A DNA stretch of 64,000 nt from Jejuia sp. UBA6058 (GTDB lineage Bacteria; Bacteroidota; Bacteroidia; Flavobacteriales; Flavobacteriaceae). The stretch is from NCBI GenBank assembly GCA_002428965.1, contig DIYI01000017.1:291873-355872 (forward strand), in the 5' to 3' direction. Shown here piece after piece: positions 33,660 through 43,776 of the stretch (its first letter is position 1; every line of letters starts with the position of its first letter). A program made the position numbers and the translations under genes. A model generated the notes under the pieces. That model was given only the letters and a program-made list of their open reading frames with translations, ran no database searches and was not told the origin of the DNA.

Positions 33660-34505
33660 TTGAAGACAAAACGAAAAGTAGAAATTGCTGTAATCTCTGA
33701 TGTACATTTAGGCACCTACGGCTGTCATGCTAAACAACTCCTCACGTATTTAAATAGTATTAATCCCAAGAAACTGATTCTAAATGGAGATATCATTGAT
33801 ATTTGGCAATTCAGTAAGCGTTATTTTCCAAAATCGCACTTAAAAGTGATTAAGAAAATAATGGACTTTGCGGCAGATGGTGTTGAAGTGATTTATATTA
33901 CAGGTAACCATGATGAGATGTTGCGTAAGTTTAGCGATACGTCAATAGGTAATATTTCCATAGTTGATAAGGTGGTTTTAGATTTAGATGGAAAAAAAGG
34001 ATGGTTCTTTCATGGTGATGTGTTTGATGTTTCTATACAAAATGCCAAATGGTTGGCTAAATTAGGAGGTTATGGCTATGACTTATTGATTCTATTAAAC
34101 AGATTGACCAATTGGATTCTTACAAAACTTGGTAGAGAGCGTTATTCGCTTTCTAAAAAAATTAAAAATGGTGTAAAAGGTGCTGTGAAATTTATGGCAG
34201 ACTATGAAAAAACCATTACAGATTTAGCCATTGATAACGGCTATGATTATGTGGTTTGCGGACACATTCACCAACCAAAAATGGAAATTCGGGAGAACAA
34301 GCACGGTAAAACAATGTATTTAAATTCTGGAGATTGGGTAGAAAACTTTACGGCTTTGGAATATCAGTTTAAACGTTGGAAAATCTATAACTACAATAAC
34401 GATAAACTTTCTCCTTTCTTTGCAGATGAGGATGTTAAAGAAATGGAAGTAAAAGATTTAATTGCTGCTATTACTATTGTAGATAAAGCTGCAAAAGCTA
34501 AATAA
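33660..34505 (+). CDS. UDP-2,3-diacylglucosamine diphosphatase-like metallophosphoesterase (LpxH-like)
   Basis: 281 residues. Calcineurin-type motifs in order: SDVHLG, NGDIIDIW, ITGNHDEM, FHGDVFD and CGHIHQPKM, with the dimetal ligands all present. Family members of this length in Bacteroidetes are assigned to lipid A synthesis, converting UDP-2,3-diacylglucosamine to lipid X. The start is TTG at 33660: the frame has a stop at 33624 and no ATG or GTG between them, so a non-ATG start seems required. The 3' end overlaps the convergent oxidoreductase gene by eight bases. Confidence 0.85.
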   Translation: MKTKRKVEIAVISDVHLGTYGCHAKQLLTYLNSINPKKLILNGDIIDIWQFSKRYFPKSHLKVIKKIMDFAADGVEVIYITGNHDEMLRKFSDTSIGNISIVDKVVLDLDGKKGWFFHGDVFDVSIQNAKWLAKLGGYGYDLLILLNRLTNWILTKLGRERYSLSKKIKNGVKGAVKFMADYEKTITDLAIDNGYDYVVCGHIHQPKMEIRENKHGKTMYLNSGDWVENFTALEYQFKRWKIYNYNNDKLSPFFADEDVKEMEVKDLIAAITIVDKAAKAK

Positions 34506-37419
34506 GTGCTTCTTTTAAAATAGTTATAGGATGTTTTGCTGTACGACCAGTACCGTCTTTAATTTGATGCCTACAACTTGTCCCATTTGCTGAAATAATA
34601 ACATCTTTTGAAGCTTTTCTTACTGCCGGAAACAGGGTATGTTCTCCTATTTGCATACTTACTTCGTAGTGTTCTTTTTCGTAACCAAAACTTCCAGCCA
34701 TTCCACAACAACCACTGGGAATAATAGTCACTTTGTAATTCTTCGGAAGATTTAACACTGAAAAACTAGATAATTGATTACTCAAGGCTTTTTGATGGCA
34801 ATGTCCGTGGAATTTGATTTCTTTATGCTCTAAAGCGAATTGTTCTGGTTTGATATTTCCCAATTCAATTTCTTGATGTAAAAACTCTTCAATCAGAAAC
34901 GTTTGTTTTGCAATGTTTTCTGCGGATGCTTTATCATCTGCCAGTTTTAAATACTCGTCTTTAAAAGTTAAAATTGCAGATGGCTCTATTCCTATTAAGG
35001 GAGATTCATCAGAAATCAACTCTTTAAAATATGAGATATTTTCATTTGCTATTTCCTTAGCTTCCTCTAAAAACCCTTTAGATAGATATGAGCGTGCAGA
35101 TTCCAAATGAAACACAGGAATAACCTTATAATTCAATGCTTCTAATAAGATTAAACCATCTAAGGCAATTTCCGACTCCAAATAATTAATAAACTCATCA
35201 ACATATAAATAAACCGTTTTTATGGGTTTTGAATGGTAATCTTTTCCGTCAATCCAATTTGAAAAATTATTTATAGACGTAAACGAGAGTGTAACGTGTG
35301 GTAAACTCCTTTCATAATGAATACCTAAAGTTTTTTTTATTAAAGATGAAGTAATACCATTTTGAAATAACCAATTATAAAACTTCGGAGCTCTTGAAGC
35401 TATCTTGTTATATTTTGTGGAATTCGCGAAGAACTTGTTTTTAAAGCTAAAGCCATTTATTTTTTGATACTGATATTGAAACTCAGCTTTTAAACCCGCC
35501 GCATCAACACTACTTGGGCATTCACTTGCACAAGCTTTACAACTTAAACATAAATCAAAGACTTCTTTTAATTCCTTATGGTTGAATTTATTAGTCTTAT
35601 CTGAATTAGTCAAAAACTCACGCAATGCATTCGCCCTAGCTCTTGTAGTATCCTTTTCATTTCTGGTTGCGCGATAACTCGGGCACATTGTACCACCAAA
35701 TTCGGGTAACTTTCTACAATCTCCAGACCCATTGCACTTTTCGGTTTCACGAAGAATACCTTGAGATTTAGAAAAATCTATAAAAGTTTCAATTTCTGGT
35801 TCTTTTCTATCTGGTTGATAACGTAAAGATGCATCCATTGGAAAAGCATCCACAATTTTGCCTGGATTAAAAATATTGTCTGGGTCAAACGCAGTTTTAA
35901 TACGCTTTAAAATCTGATAATTTTCATCTCCAATCATCATCGGAATAAACTCTGCGCGCACAATGCCATCTCCGTGTTCTCCACTAAAAGAACCTTTATA
36001 TTTTTTTACCAAATGTGCAACGTCAGTTGTTATTTTTCTGAAAAGTGCAACATCTTCACTTTGCTTTAAATCCAAAATCGGTCGTAGATGAATCTCTCCT
36101 GCACCAGCATGCGCATAATACACAGCATCTTGATTATACGATTTCATTAAAGCAGTGAATTCAGCAATGTAATCTGCTAAGTCATCCACAACAACAGCAG
36201 TATCTTCAATACACGCCACGGCTTTTTTGTCTCCAACAATATTTCCTAAAAGTCCTAAACCAGCACCTCTTAAATTATTGGCTTTATCAATATCATCACC
36301 AATTAAAACTGGATTGGCATAACTTAAACCTGATTGTTCTAAAGTTTGAATCAATTCTTGGGCTTGCGATTTAGCATCTTCCAAAGTATTGGATTTTACC
36401 TCGGACATTAAAATAGCTTCAGGATCACCTACTAAAAATTGTCTGTTTTCTTGTTGTGTTTTGTTGCGTTTTGTACAATCTAAAATGGTTTTATCCATCA
36501 TCTCACAGGTGTACAAATTGTGCTTCATTACTGGTACTACAGCTTGCAAACACTTCTCAATGGAATCAAAATGCGCAGGTACCATAACACGATATTCAGG
36601 TGGTAAATCATCCAATTGAAGTGTAATTTCTGTAGTAAACGCAAGTGTACCTTCACTTCCTGACAACAGCTTACATATGTTAAAATTTTCAGATGTGTTT
36701 GAAAACACCTTCGTATTAATCAATTCATCAATGGCATAACCTGTATTTCTCCTATGAATTTCAGTTTTTGGGAAATCGTCTTTAATTCTATTTTGGACTG
36801 ATTCATTCTTTAACTCATCATAAATTGTCTTATAAATTCTACCTTCAAGAGTTTTCAGTCTAGTTTTTTCAATAAAGGTTTCTTTAGCAATTTCACCAAA
36901 AACCACTTCACTCCCATCGCTTAAAATAGTTTTTAATTCTAAAACTTTATCTCGCGTAACACCATATTTTATCGATGTTGTACCAGAAGAGTTATTCCCA
37001 ACCATACCTCCTATCATACATCTATTTGACGTAGACGTATTTGGTCCAAAAAATAATCCGTAAGGCTTTAAAGAGTTATTTAACGCATCTCGAACAACCC
37101 CAGGTTGAACGGTTACGGTTTTTGCTTTTTCATCAAGCTTAATAATTTTTGTAAAATGTTTAGAAACATCAACTACAATGCCCTCACCTACACATTGACC
37201 TGCCAAGGAAGTACCCGCTGTTCTAGGAATTAAGGATGTTTTGTTAGTTTTTGCAAATTGGATTAAGTGCTTAATATCCTCTTCATTTTCAGGATATGCA
37301 ACGGCCAGTGGCAACCTACGATACACTGACGCGTCTGTGGCATACAAAACCTTAACCAAATCGTCAAAGAGCAACTCTCCCGATAGTTTTGATTGTAAAG
37401 CGTTTAGCTGTTTTTCCAT
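34498..37419 (-). CDS. FAD-linked oxidase fused to Fe-S/CCG oxidoreductase (YdiJ/D-2-hydroxyacid dehydrogenase-like)
   Basis: 973 residues in two modules. Residues 1-530 are a VAO-type FAD domain (LIPRTAGTSLAGQCVGEGIV, GMVGNNSSGTTSIKYGVTRD) and FAD-oxidase C domain (YYAHAGAGEIHLRP, FSGEHGDGIVRAEF, NPGKIVD). Residues about 555-650 carry iron-sulfur ligands (CNGSGDCRKL, CLSCKACASECPSSVD). The C-terminal CCG part has GHCHQKAL and IPSGCCGMAGSFGYEKEHY. Enzymes of this build oxidise D-2-hydroxy acids such as D-lactate or D-2-hydroxyglutarate and pass electrons to the respiratory chain; the substrate cannot be fixed from sequence alone. Confidence 0.9.
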   Translation of the reverse strand: MEKQLNALQSKLSGELLFDDLVKVLYATDASVYRRLPLAVAYPENEEDIKHLIQFAKTNKTSLIPRTAGTSLAGQCVGEGIVVDVSKHFTKIIKLDEKAKTVTVQPGVVRDALNNSLKPYGLFFGPNTSTSNRCMIGGMVGNNSSGTTSIKYGVTRDKVLELKTILSDGSEVVFGEIAKETFIEKTRLKTLEGRIYKTIYDELKNESVQNRIKDDFPKTEIHRRNTGYAIDELINTKVFSNTSENFNICKLLSGSEGTLAFTTEITLQLDDLPPEYRVMVPAHFDSIEKCLQAVVPVMKHNLYTCEMMDKTILDCTKRNKTQQENRQFLVGDPEAILMSEVKSNTLEDAKSQAQELIQTLEQSGLSYANPVLIGDDIDKANNLRGAGLGLLGNIVGDKKAVACIEDTAVVVDDLADYIAEFTALMKSYNQDAVYYAHAGAGEIHLRPILDLKQSEDVALFRKITTDVAHLVKKYKGSFSGEHGDGIVRAEFIPMMIGDENYQILKRIKTAFDPDNIFNPGKIVDAFPMDASLRYQPDRKEPEIETFIDFSKSQGILRETEKCNGSGDCRKLPEFGGTMCPSYRATRNEKDTTRARANALREFLTNSDKTNKFNHKELKEVFDLCLSCKACASECPSSVDAAGLKAEFQYQYQKINGFSFKNKFFANSTKYNKIASRAPKFYNWLFQNGITSSLIKKTLGIHYERSLPHVTLSFTSINNFSNWIDGKDYHSKPIKTVYLYVDEFINYLESEIALDGLILLEALNYKVIPVFHLESARSYLSKGFLEEAKEIANENISYFKELISDESPLIGIEPSAILTFKDEYLKLADDKASAENIAKQTFLIEEFLHQEIELGNIKPEQFALEHKEIKFHGHCHQKALSNQLSSFSVLNLPKNYKVTIIPSGCCGMAGSFGYEKEHYEVSMQIGEHTLFPAVRKASKDVIISANGTSCRHQIKDGTGRTAKHPITILKEALI

Positions 37420-37562
37420 GTTTTGTTACCCTGAAAGTCTAAGAGAAGTAAATATAAATACATTTTTGGCGTTATTTTTGTAAAGTTATTCAGAATAACA
37501 AAAATGATCTATTTCTAGTATTTGGATCGTATATCATTAATCAAATAAAAAACTAAAAACTT

Positions 37563-38042
37563 ATGAAAAAATTATTCGTATTAACCTTAGCCGTAATTGG
37601 ATTTTGTTTTACTACCAACGCCCAAGAAATTTCAGAAAATGCCATTGGTCTACGCCTAGGGGATAGTAATGGTCTTGGTGCTGAAGTTTCTTATCAGCGT
37701 GCATTGGGGCAAGAAAACAGACTTGAAATCGATTTAGGTTGGAGAAACAGTGACGATTATAACGCATTCCAACTAACTGGACTTTACCAATGGGTATGGT
37801 TGCTTGACGGCGACTTTAATTGGTATGCAGGAGCTGGTGGTGGAATTGCTGCTTTTGATGGTAAAAACAGATTAGCTGGTACTGATGAAACTGCAATTTT
37901 CGCAGCAGGGAATGTTGGTATTGAATATAATTTTGATATTCCATTAATGCTCTCTCTAGATTTCAGACCAACTTTAGGTTTTGGTGATTTCTCAGATGAT
38001 TTAGATTTTGATATTGCCTTGGGTATTCGTTACCAATTCTAA
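37563..38042 (+). CDS. Small outer membrane beta-barrel protein
   Basis: 159 residues with a signal peptide (MKKLFVLTLAVIGFCFTTNA). The rest alternates hydrophobic and polar residues in strands, for example GLGAEVSYQRALG, FNWYAGAGGGIAAF and LSLDFRPTLGFGDF, and ends with the aromatic terminus ALGIRYQF expected for BAM-assembled barrels. An eight-stranded barrel would fit the length. The function is unknown. A terminator follows at 38066. Confidence 0.8.
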   Translation: MKKLFVLTLAVIGFCFTTNAQEISENAIGLRLGDSNGLGAEVSYQRALGQENRLEIDLGWRNSDDYNAFQLTGLYQWVWLLDGDFNWYAGAGGGIAAFDGKNRLAGTDETAIFAAGNVGIEYNFDIPLMLSLDFRPTLGFGDFSDDLDFDIALGIRYQF

Positions 38043-38065
38043 AGGAACTACTTTACATTATAATT

Positions 38066-38092
38066 AAAGCACCTTTTACGGTGCTTTTTTTG
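38066..38092 (+). terminator. Intrinsic terminator
   Basis: Stem AAAGCACC (38066-38073) / GGTGCTTT (38080-38087) with loop TTTTAC and a continuing T-run. It is 23 bp past the stop of the barrel gene. Confidence 0.9.
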
Positions 38093-38203
38093 TTAAAATA
38101 ATCTGCTTAAAACTTTCGCTAATTTAAGTGGAATACGCAGTTTTAAAAATGAAGTTATTGCGCTTTTTTTTATCTTGACGAAAATTGTTCAAAACCAAAC
38201 TAA

Positions 38204-39268
38204 ATGAAACTTTTTAATGTTGCCATACTATCCTTTGTTTTACTGCTAATCTTTAATTGTAAGGATAAAGTTGAAACAATAGAAACAGAAAACTCAAAAA
38301 AGCTAAAAGCCTTAATTATCGATGGTGAAAATAATCATGGAATTTGGCCTAAAAGCACATTTATGATGAAAGACTATCTAGAGCAAACAGGTCTTTTTGA
38401 AGTGGATATCCAAAGAAAAAAATATTTATGGGTTGGTCCGCATCACAATGTCAAAAATTTAGATAGTATTGAACAATTATTGTCAATATATCCTTTGAAA
38501 GACAGCATTGAACGCACCTCTCTCGATTCAACAAAATACGATCCTGATTTTAATCCTGATTTCTCAAAATACGATGTCGTTGTGAATAATTTGGGTTGGA
38601 AATCTTCTGAATGGCCAGAACAAACCAAAAGAAATTTTGAGGACTACATGAAAAATGGTGGTGGATTGGTTGTTATTCATGCTGCGAACAATGCTTGGGG
38701 TGATTGGGATGAATATAATAAGATGATTGGTTTAGGTGCGTGGGGAGGTAGAGATGCTTCAAATGGTCCTTACATTTTTTATAATGATGAAGGTAATATT
38801 GAACATGATCCTTCGGAAGGTATATGTGCTTCGCATGGAAAACAACATGAATTTCATATTGACACTAGGGCTCCAGAACATCCTATTATGAAAGACATAC
38901 CCAAAACATGGCTTCATGCTCAGGATGAGCTTTACGATCGTATGAGAGGTCCAGGAAAGAACATGACTATTTTGGCTACTGCTTATTCTGATTTAGAAAA
39001 CAACGCTCCACCTTGGATGAAAGATGTTAGAGGAACTGGAAGACACGAACCCATGTTAATTACCGTAAATTATGAAAAAGGAAGAGTGTTTCATTCTGCA
39101 TTAGGGCATATGGATTATTCTATGGAATGTGTTGGGTTTATAACAACATTTCAGAGAGGTGCAGAGTGGGCTGCATCAGGAAAAGTAACACAACCAATTC
39201 CTGAAAACTTTCCTACCCCAGATAAGACGAGTGTAATTACATGGTCTTCAGAATCAAAAAAACACTAG
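38204..39268 (+). CDS. ThuA-domain lipoprotein, first of tandem pair
   Basis: 354 residues. The signal sequence has the lipobox LIFNC (Cys19). The ThuA (class I glutamine amidotransferase-like) fold follows: LKALIIDGENNHGIWPKSTF, YDVVVNNLGWKSSEW, NGGGLVVIHAANNAWGDW, APEHPIMKDIPKTWLH and RVFHSALGHMDYS. ThuA-like proteins are linked to trehalose and other sugar use; in Bacteroidetes exported ThuA proteins often accompany carbohydrate catabolism. The catalytic cysteine of true amidotransferases is absent. The next gene is a paralogue eight bp away, so the two form one transcript. Confidence 0.9.
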   Translation: MKLFNVAILSFVLLLIFNCKDKVETIETENSKKLKALIIDGENNHGIWPKSTFMMKDYLEQTGLFEVDIQRKKYLWVGPHHNVKNLDSIEQLLSIYPLKDSIERTSLDSTKYDPDFNPDFSKYDVVVNNLGWKSSEWPEQTKRNFEDYMKNGGGLVVIHAANNAWGDWDEYNKMIGLGAWGGRDASNGPYIFYNDEGNIEHDPSEGICASHGKQHEFHIDTRAPEHPIMKDIPKTWLHAQDELYDRMRGPGKNMTILATAYSDLENNAPPWMKDVRGTGRHEPMLITVNYEKGRVFHSALGHMDYSMECVGFITTFQRGAEWAASGKVTQPIPENFPTPDKTSVITWSSESKKH

Positions 39269-39276
39269 AATAGAAA

Positions 39277-40269
39277 ATGCAGAAGATATATATACTAATT
39301 TGTATTTCACTTTTAATAACGAGCTGTAAATCATCAATTGACACTTCACAAAAAGAAGGTAGTCATAAACTTAAGGTTTTAATTATGGATGGTGAAAACA
39401 ATCATTCCATTTGGCCTAAAAGCACCTTAATGATTAAAAGTTATTTGCAAGAAACAGGACTTTTTGAGGTAGATATTATGCGAAAAGCATATACTTGGAA
39501 AGGAGAAGAACTTATTAAACAATTTCCTATCACATTACGTATTGAAACTACCCCTGTTAAAAAACCAAAATTTGATCCCAATTTTAAACCCAATTTTAAA
39601 GATTACGACCTTGTAGTTTCAAATTTAGGTTGGAGAGCCTCAGAACTTCCTGAAGAAACCAAAGTCAATTTTGAAAGCTACATGAAAAATGGTGGTGGCT
39701 TGGTTGTTATTCATGCGGCAAACAATTCATGGGGTAATTGGGATGAATTCAATAAAATGATTGGTCTTGGCGGCTGGGGAGGAAGAAATGAAATCACTGG
39801 ACCTTATGTCTTTTACAATAATGACAATAGACTAGTCAGAGACCCATCAAAAGGCAATTGCGGTCAACATGGTAAACAAAGTGAGTTTATTATTACCACC
39901 AGAGCTCCAGAACACCCCATAATGAAAGGAATTCCAAAAGAATGGCTTCACGGAAAAGATGAACTTTACGAAAAACTACGTGGTCCTGCCGAAAATATGA
40001 CAATTCTGGCTACGGCATATTCGGATAAGGAAAATGGAGAAAAACGTACTGGTAGGCACGAGCCTATGTTAATGACAATTAGTTATGGAAAAGGAAGAGT
40101 ATTTCATACAACCTTAGGGCATACAGATTATTCCATGGAATGTGTCGGATTTATTACAACTTTACAACGCGGTTCGGAGTGGGCTGCTACTGGTGATGTT
40201 ACTCAATCACTTCCTCTTGATTTTCCAAAAACTGAAAGTTCAAGTTCGAGAAAATGGATTTTTGAATAG
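39277..40269 (+). CDS. ThuA-domain lipoprotein, second of tandem pair
   Basis: 330 residues, lipobox LITSC (Cys16). It aligns almost throughout with the gene at 38204: LKVLIMDGENNHSIWPKSTL, YDLVVSNLGWRASEL, MKNGGGLVVIHAANNSWGNW, EHPIMKGIPKEWLH and VFHTTLGHTDYSMECVGF. It lacks two short insertions of its neighbour (around LWVGPHHNVKN and NNAPPWMKDVRG). The pair arose by duplication and has diverged well beyond recent copies. Confidence 0.9.
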   Translation: MQKIYILICISLLITSCKSSIDTSQKEGSHKLKVLIMDGENNHSIWPKSTLMIKSYLQETGLFEVDIMRKAYTWKGEELIKQFPITLRIETTPVKKPKFDPNFKPNFKDYDLVVSNLGWRASELPEETKVNFESYMKNGGGLVVIHAANNSWGNWDEFNKMIGLGGWGGRNEITGPYVFYNNDNRLVRDPSKGNCGQHGKQSEFIITTRAPEHPIMKGIPKEWLHGKDELYEKLRGPAENMTILATAYSDKENGEKRTGRHEPMLMTISYGKGRVFHTTLGHTDYSMECVGFITTLQRGSEWAATGDVTQSLPLDFPKTESSSSRKWIFE

Positions 40270-40463
40270 TTCCATTAAAATAACAACTTTCAACTTTTAT
40301 TAAAAAAAGACAAAATAGCTTCATTCAAAAACTCAATTACGGTTTTTCCGTAACCTATTATCTATTTAACTTCATTTAACATTTGAAATTGAAATTTAGA
40401 TTGATTTATACTTAAATTTACAGAAATAATGTTCAATAAGTATATCACAATCAAAAGTTCTCT

Positions 40464-43070
40464 ATGAAAATAAATACCCCTTGGCATTTAAAATTACTAT
40501 TATCTGCCATCTTAATGGCCTTTTTGTTATCACCACAAAATATTGAAGCTCAAAAGAAAAAAAAGGATAAAAAAAAGAATGCCAAAACTGAAGTTACCAC
40601 CCCAATAAAAAAGCCTTCAAAAAAGAAATCTATAGCTTCACTCACAAAGTCCAGTAAGAAAATAGAAGGATTCTTTACATTTTACAGAGATACTATTACG
40701 GGTACTTTACAAATGATAATTTCCGAAGACGACTTGAATAAGGAGTTTATTCACTTTTCTCAAATTTCGGATGGCGTTGTTGATGCTGGTCGTTATAGAG
40801 GCTCCTACCGTGGTGCAAGAATTTTTAAGATTGTTAAACACTACAATAAAATTGAATTTATTAAGCAAAATACGTCTTACTATTTTAATCCTGAAAGTGC
40901 TATTTCGAAAGCTAAAAATGCGAATATTTCTAACGGTAATGTTGCAAGCATAAAAATTGAAGCTACAGATAGTAAAAAAGGGGTTTATTTAATAAAAGCG
41001 GACGACTTATTTCTCAAAGAAACCTTTATCCAAATAAAACCACCTAGGTTCCCTGGTAGCTCTCCATCCTCATTCTCTTTAGGTAACTTAGATAAAAATA
41101 AGACGAAAATAAATTTTATTCGAAACTACACTGATAACGTCAATATTGAGGTAGAATATGTGTATTCAAAACCTTCCATACTTAATGGTGGTTCGGAGGC
41201 TGTTACCGATGCTCGAAATGTGAGTATAAAAGTAAATCACAATCTTATTGCTATGCCAGATGATGATTATGAGGTTAGATATGATGACCCAAGAGTTGGC
41301 TATTTTATTAATGAGGTAAACGACCAAACAAGCACCAGTGCAGCACCGTACAAAGATGTAATCAATAGATGGAATTTAAAGAAAAAAAATCCAGAGGCAG
41401 AAATATCGGAACCAATTAAACCCATAACCTGGTGGATGGAAAACACAACACCTGTAGAATGGAGAGAGACTATTAAAAATGGAATTTTAGAATGGAATAA
41501 AGCTTTTGAAAAAGCTGGTTTTAAAAACGCTATTGTGGTAAAACAGCAACCTGATGATGCTGAATGGGACGCGGGCGATATTCGATATAATGTAATGCGC
41601 TGGACTTCTTCTCCAAGACCTCCTTTTGGCGGATATGGTCCAAGACTAGCCAATCCAAGAACTGGAGAAATCATTGGTGCAGATATTATGATGGAGTATA
41701 ATGTTTTTTCTGGCGGTAATTTTATATCTAAAGTTTACGAATCGGACAATACGGATCTTCTACAAAACTCGAACAACGGCCTAGAACTTTATGATGCGCA
41801 TAACTATTGTACTCTAGCCCATGGTATGCAGGAAAATCTTCATTTTGCGCAAACAACAGCAAGAATTTTTGGTCATTCTAAATTTGAGTTAAATGAAATT
41901 CAAAAGCAAGTACTTACAGCTGTAGTAATACATGAAATAGGTCATACTTTAGGATTAAATCATAACATGAAAGCAAGCCAATTATATACTCCTCAACAAC
42001 TTGCAGACCCAGATTTTATAAAAGGTAAATGCCTTACAGCTTCTATAATGGATTATGCTACTACAAACATTACGAGAGACAGAAGTAAGCAAGGTCAATA
42101 CGATGACATGTCTGTTGGGCCGTATGATATTTGGGCGATTAGATTTGGATATACACCTTTTAAATCTGAAGTTGAACGTCAGGCAGTTTTAAGCGAGTCT
42201 ACCAAACCTGAACATATTTTTGGAAACGATGCTGATGATATGCGTTCTCCTGGAAAAGCCATCGATCCCCGAGTAATGATTTTTGACCAATCTAATGATC
42301 CAATTACCTATGCTGTTGATAGAATTGAATTATCAAATGATTTAATGAAAACCGTAAAAGAACGATTTATCAAAACGGGAGAAACTTATCAAGAACTAAC
42401 AAGAGTATTTGGCACTTTAAGTAGACAAAAAGCTACAGCAACAGGTGTAATTTCTAGATACATTGGCGGTGTTTATGTAGACCGTGCAGTTGCTGGACAA
42501 GAAGGAGGTACCCAGCCTTACACTCCTGTTAATTTAGAAGATCAAAAACGTGCCATGAAAGCACTAGACAAATACCTTTTTGCACCAAAAGCTTTTGACG
42601 TTCCTAATGATATATATAACTATTTAGCAAGACAAAGAAGAGGGTTTAACTTTTTCTCTGGCCCTGAAGATCCGAAAATTCATGCTGCTGTTCTTAGAAC
42701 GCAAAAAAGGGTGTTAGACCATTTATTGCATTACAATACCTTACAAAGAATTTCAGATTCTGAACTTTATGGAAACAAGTATACACTTTCTTTAATGATG
42801 ACTGATTTGAACAATGCCATTTTTAAGGCTGATATTTATGGTAGTATAAATACATTTAGACAGAATTTACAATTGGAATACACCAAAATGTTACTTAATA
42901 TGCTTACCGGAAAATCTAGTTTAAGGTACACGCACAATTCAAAATCTATGGCTTTATACAATTTAAAACGTATTAGAGCAATGGCAGCTCCCTCTGGAAA
43001 TATTGCTTCAAGAGCACATAAAGAGCATTTAAGAACATTAATTGATAATGGCTTGAAAGAACTGAAATAA
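40464..43070 (+). CDS. Zinc-dependent metalloprotease (DUF5117/DUF5118 type)
   Basis: 868 residues. A signal peptide (about 1-29, ending SPQNIEAQ) and a very lysine-rich stretch lead into the DUF5118/DUF5117 region (SLTKSSKKIEGFFTFYRDTI). The metzincin-like zinc site is VVIHEIGHTLGLNHNMKAS, followed by SIMDYATTNITRD containing the Met-turn SIMDY. The last third (DUF4953-like) is helical. Homologues are exported proteases widespread in Bacteroidetes with unknown substrates. The gene is alone and ends at a strong palindromic terminator. Confidence 0.9.
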   Translation: MKINTPWHLKLLLSAILMAFLLSPQNIEAQKKKKDKKKNAKTEVTTPIKKPSKKKSIASLTKSSKKIEGFFTFYRDTITGTLQMIISEDDLNKEFIHFSQISDGVVDAGRYRGSYRGARIFKIVKHYNKIEFIKQNTSYYFNPESAISKAKNANISNGNVASIKIEATDSKKGVYLIKADDLFLKETFIQIKPPRFPGSSPSSFSLGNLDKNKTKINFIRNYTDNVNIEVEYVYSKPSILNGGSEAVTDARNVSIKVNHNLIAMPDDDYEVRYDDPRVGYFINEVNDQTSTSAAPYKDVINRWNLKKKNPEAEISEPIKPITWWMENTTPVEWRETIKNGILEWNKAFEKAGFKNAIVVKQQPDDAEWDAGDIRYNVMRWTSSPRPPFGGYGPRLANPRTGEIIGADIMMEYNVFSGGNFISKVYESDNTDLLQNSNNGLELYDAHNYCTLAHGMQENLHFAQTTARIFGHSKFELNEIQKQVLTAVVIHEIGHTLGLNHNMKASQLYTPQQLADPDFIKGKCLTASIMDYATTNITRDRSKQGQYDDMSVGPYDIWAIRFGYTPFKSEVERQAVLSESTKPEHIFGNDADDMRSPGKAIDPRVMIFDQSNDPITYAVDRIELSNDLMKTVKERFIKTGETYQELTRVFGTLSRQKATATGVISRYIGGVYVDRAVAGQEGGTQPYTPVNLEDQKRAMKALDKYLFAPKAFDVPNDIYNYLARQRRGFNFFSGPEDPKIHAAVLRTQKRVLDHLLHYNTLQRISDSELYGNKYTLSLMMTDLNNAIFKADIYGSINTFRQNLQLEYTKMLLNMLTGKSSLRYTHNSKSMALYNLKRIRAMAAPSGNIASRAHKEHLRTLIDNGLKELK

Positions 43071-43093
43071 AATACATAAATGGTATTGCACTA

Positions 43094-43125
43094 AAAAAGG
43101 TTACTTGATATCAAGTAACCTTTTT
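43094..43125. terminator. Palindromic terminator
   Basis: A perfect 32-bp palindrome from AAAAAGGTTACTTGAT to ATCAAGTAACCTTTTT. It lies 23 bp after the metalloprotease stop and 98 bp before the 3' end of the convergent PlsC-like gene, so it can serve both strands. Confidence 0.85.
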
Positions 43126-43223
43126 AGTTTAATGTTTCTTTTTAGGGACAAATTGTTTGTTTACTTTATGTTTCATTAACTACAGAACAAACTTCAAAAC
43201 TTGTGCCAAACTAGTAACCTTAG

Positions 43224-43775
43224 CTATGAATATTCTGGTATTTTACCTTTCACGTGCTCGTAAAATTTCCTCATAAAACGAAAATCCGCTTCCATATTAT
43301 CTGTTGGATAAAAGGGCTTTGAAAAAGTGTTCTTTTTATGTTCAAAATCCAGAGTAAACATTACAATAGGAACATTTGCCGCTTTAGCAATGTAATAAAA
43401 CCCAGTGCGCCACTTAAGAACTTTTTTTCGCGTTCCCTCTGGTGCCAAAGCAATCTTAAAATTATTGTTTTCCTTAAATACTTCTGCGATAGCTTGAACT
43501 TTATTGTGATTATTTTTTCTATCTATGGGGCGTCCTCCTAACGCTCTAAAAAAATATCCAAATGGAAATACAAAGAGTTCCTTTTTACCAATAAAGTTGA
43601 CCTTTATTCCTAAAACTGTTCGAACCAAAACACTTATGTAGAAATCGTGCCAGCTTGTATGAGGAACAGCAATTATTACCGCTTTTTTAATCTCATCTTG
43701 AAGCACTTTATAATGACCATCAACTTGCCAACCCAACAACTTGAAATATATAAATTTGGCAAGTCGTTGACGCAT
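43224..43775 (-). CDS. PlsC-type 1-acylglycerol-phosphate acyltransferase-like protein
   Basis: 183 residues. The HX4D catalytic motif is VPHTSWHDFY, and the second conserved block is LAPEGTRKKVLKWRTGFYYI; GGRPIDRKNN lies between. It is shorter than E. coli PlsC and lacks a clear membrane segment, as in the small group acting on phospholipid or lipid A-type acceptors. It starts two bases after the stop of the kdnB-like gene, so it is in that operon. Confidence 0.9.
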   Translation of the reverse strand: MRQRLAKFIYFKLLGWQVDGHYKVLQDEIKKAVIIAVPHTSWHDFYISVLVRTVLGIKVNFIGKKELFVFPFGYFFRALGGRPIDRKNNHNKVQAIAEVFKENNNFKIALAPEGTRKKVLKWRTGFYYIAKAANVPIVMFTLDFEHKKNTFSKPFYPTDNMEADFRFMRKFYEHVKGKIPEYS

Positions 43776-43776
43776 G

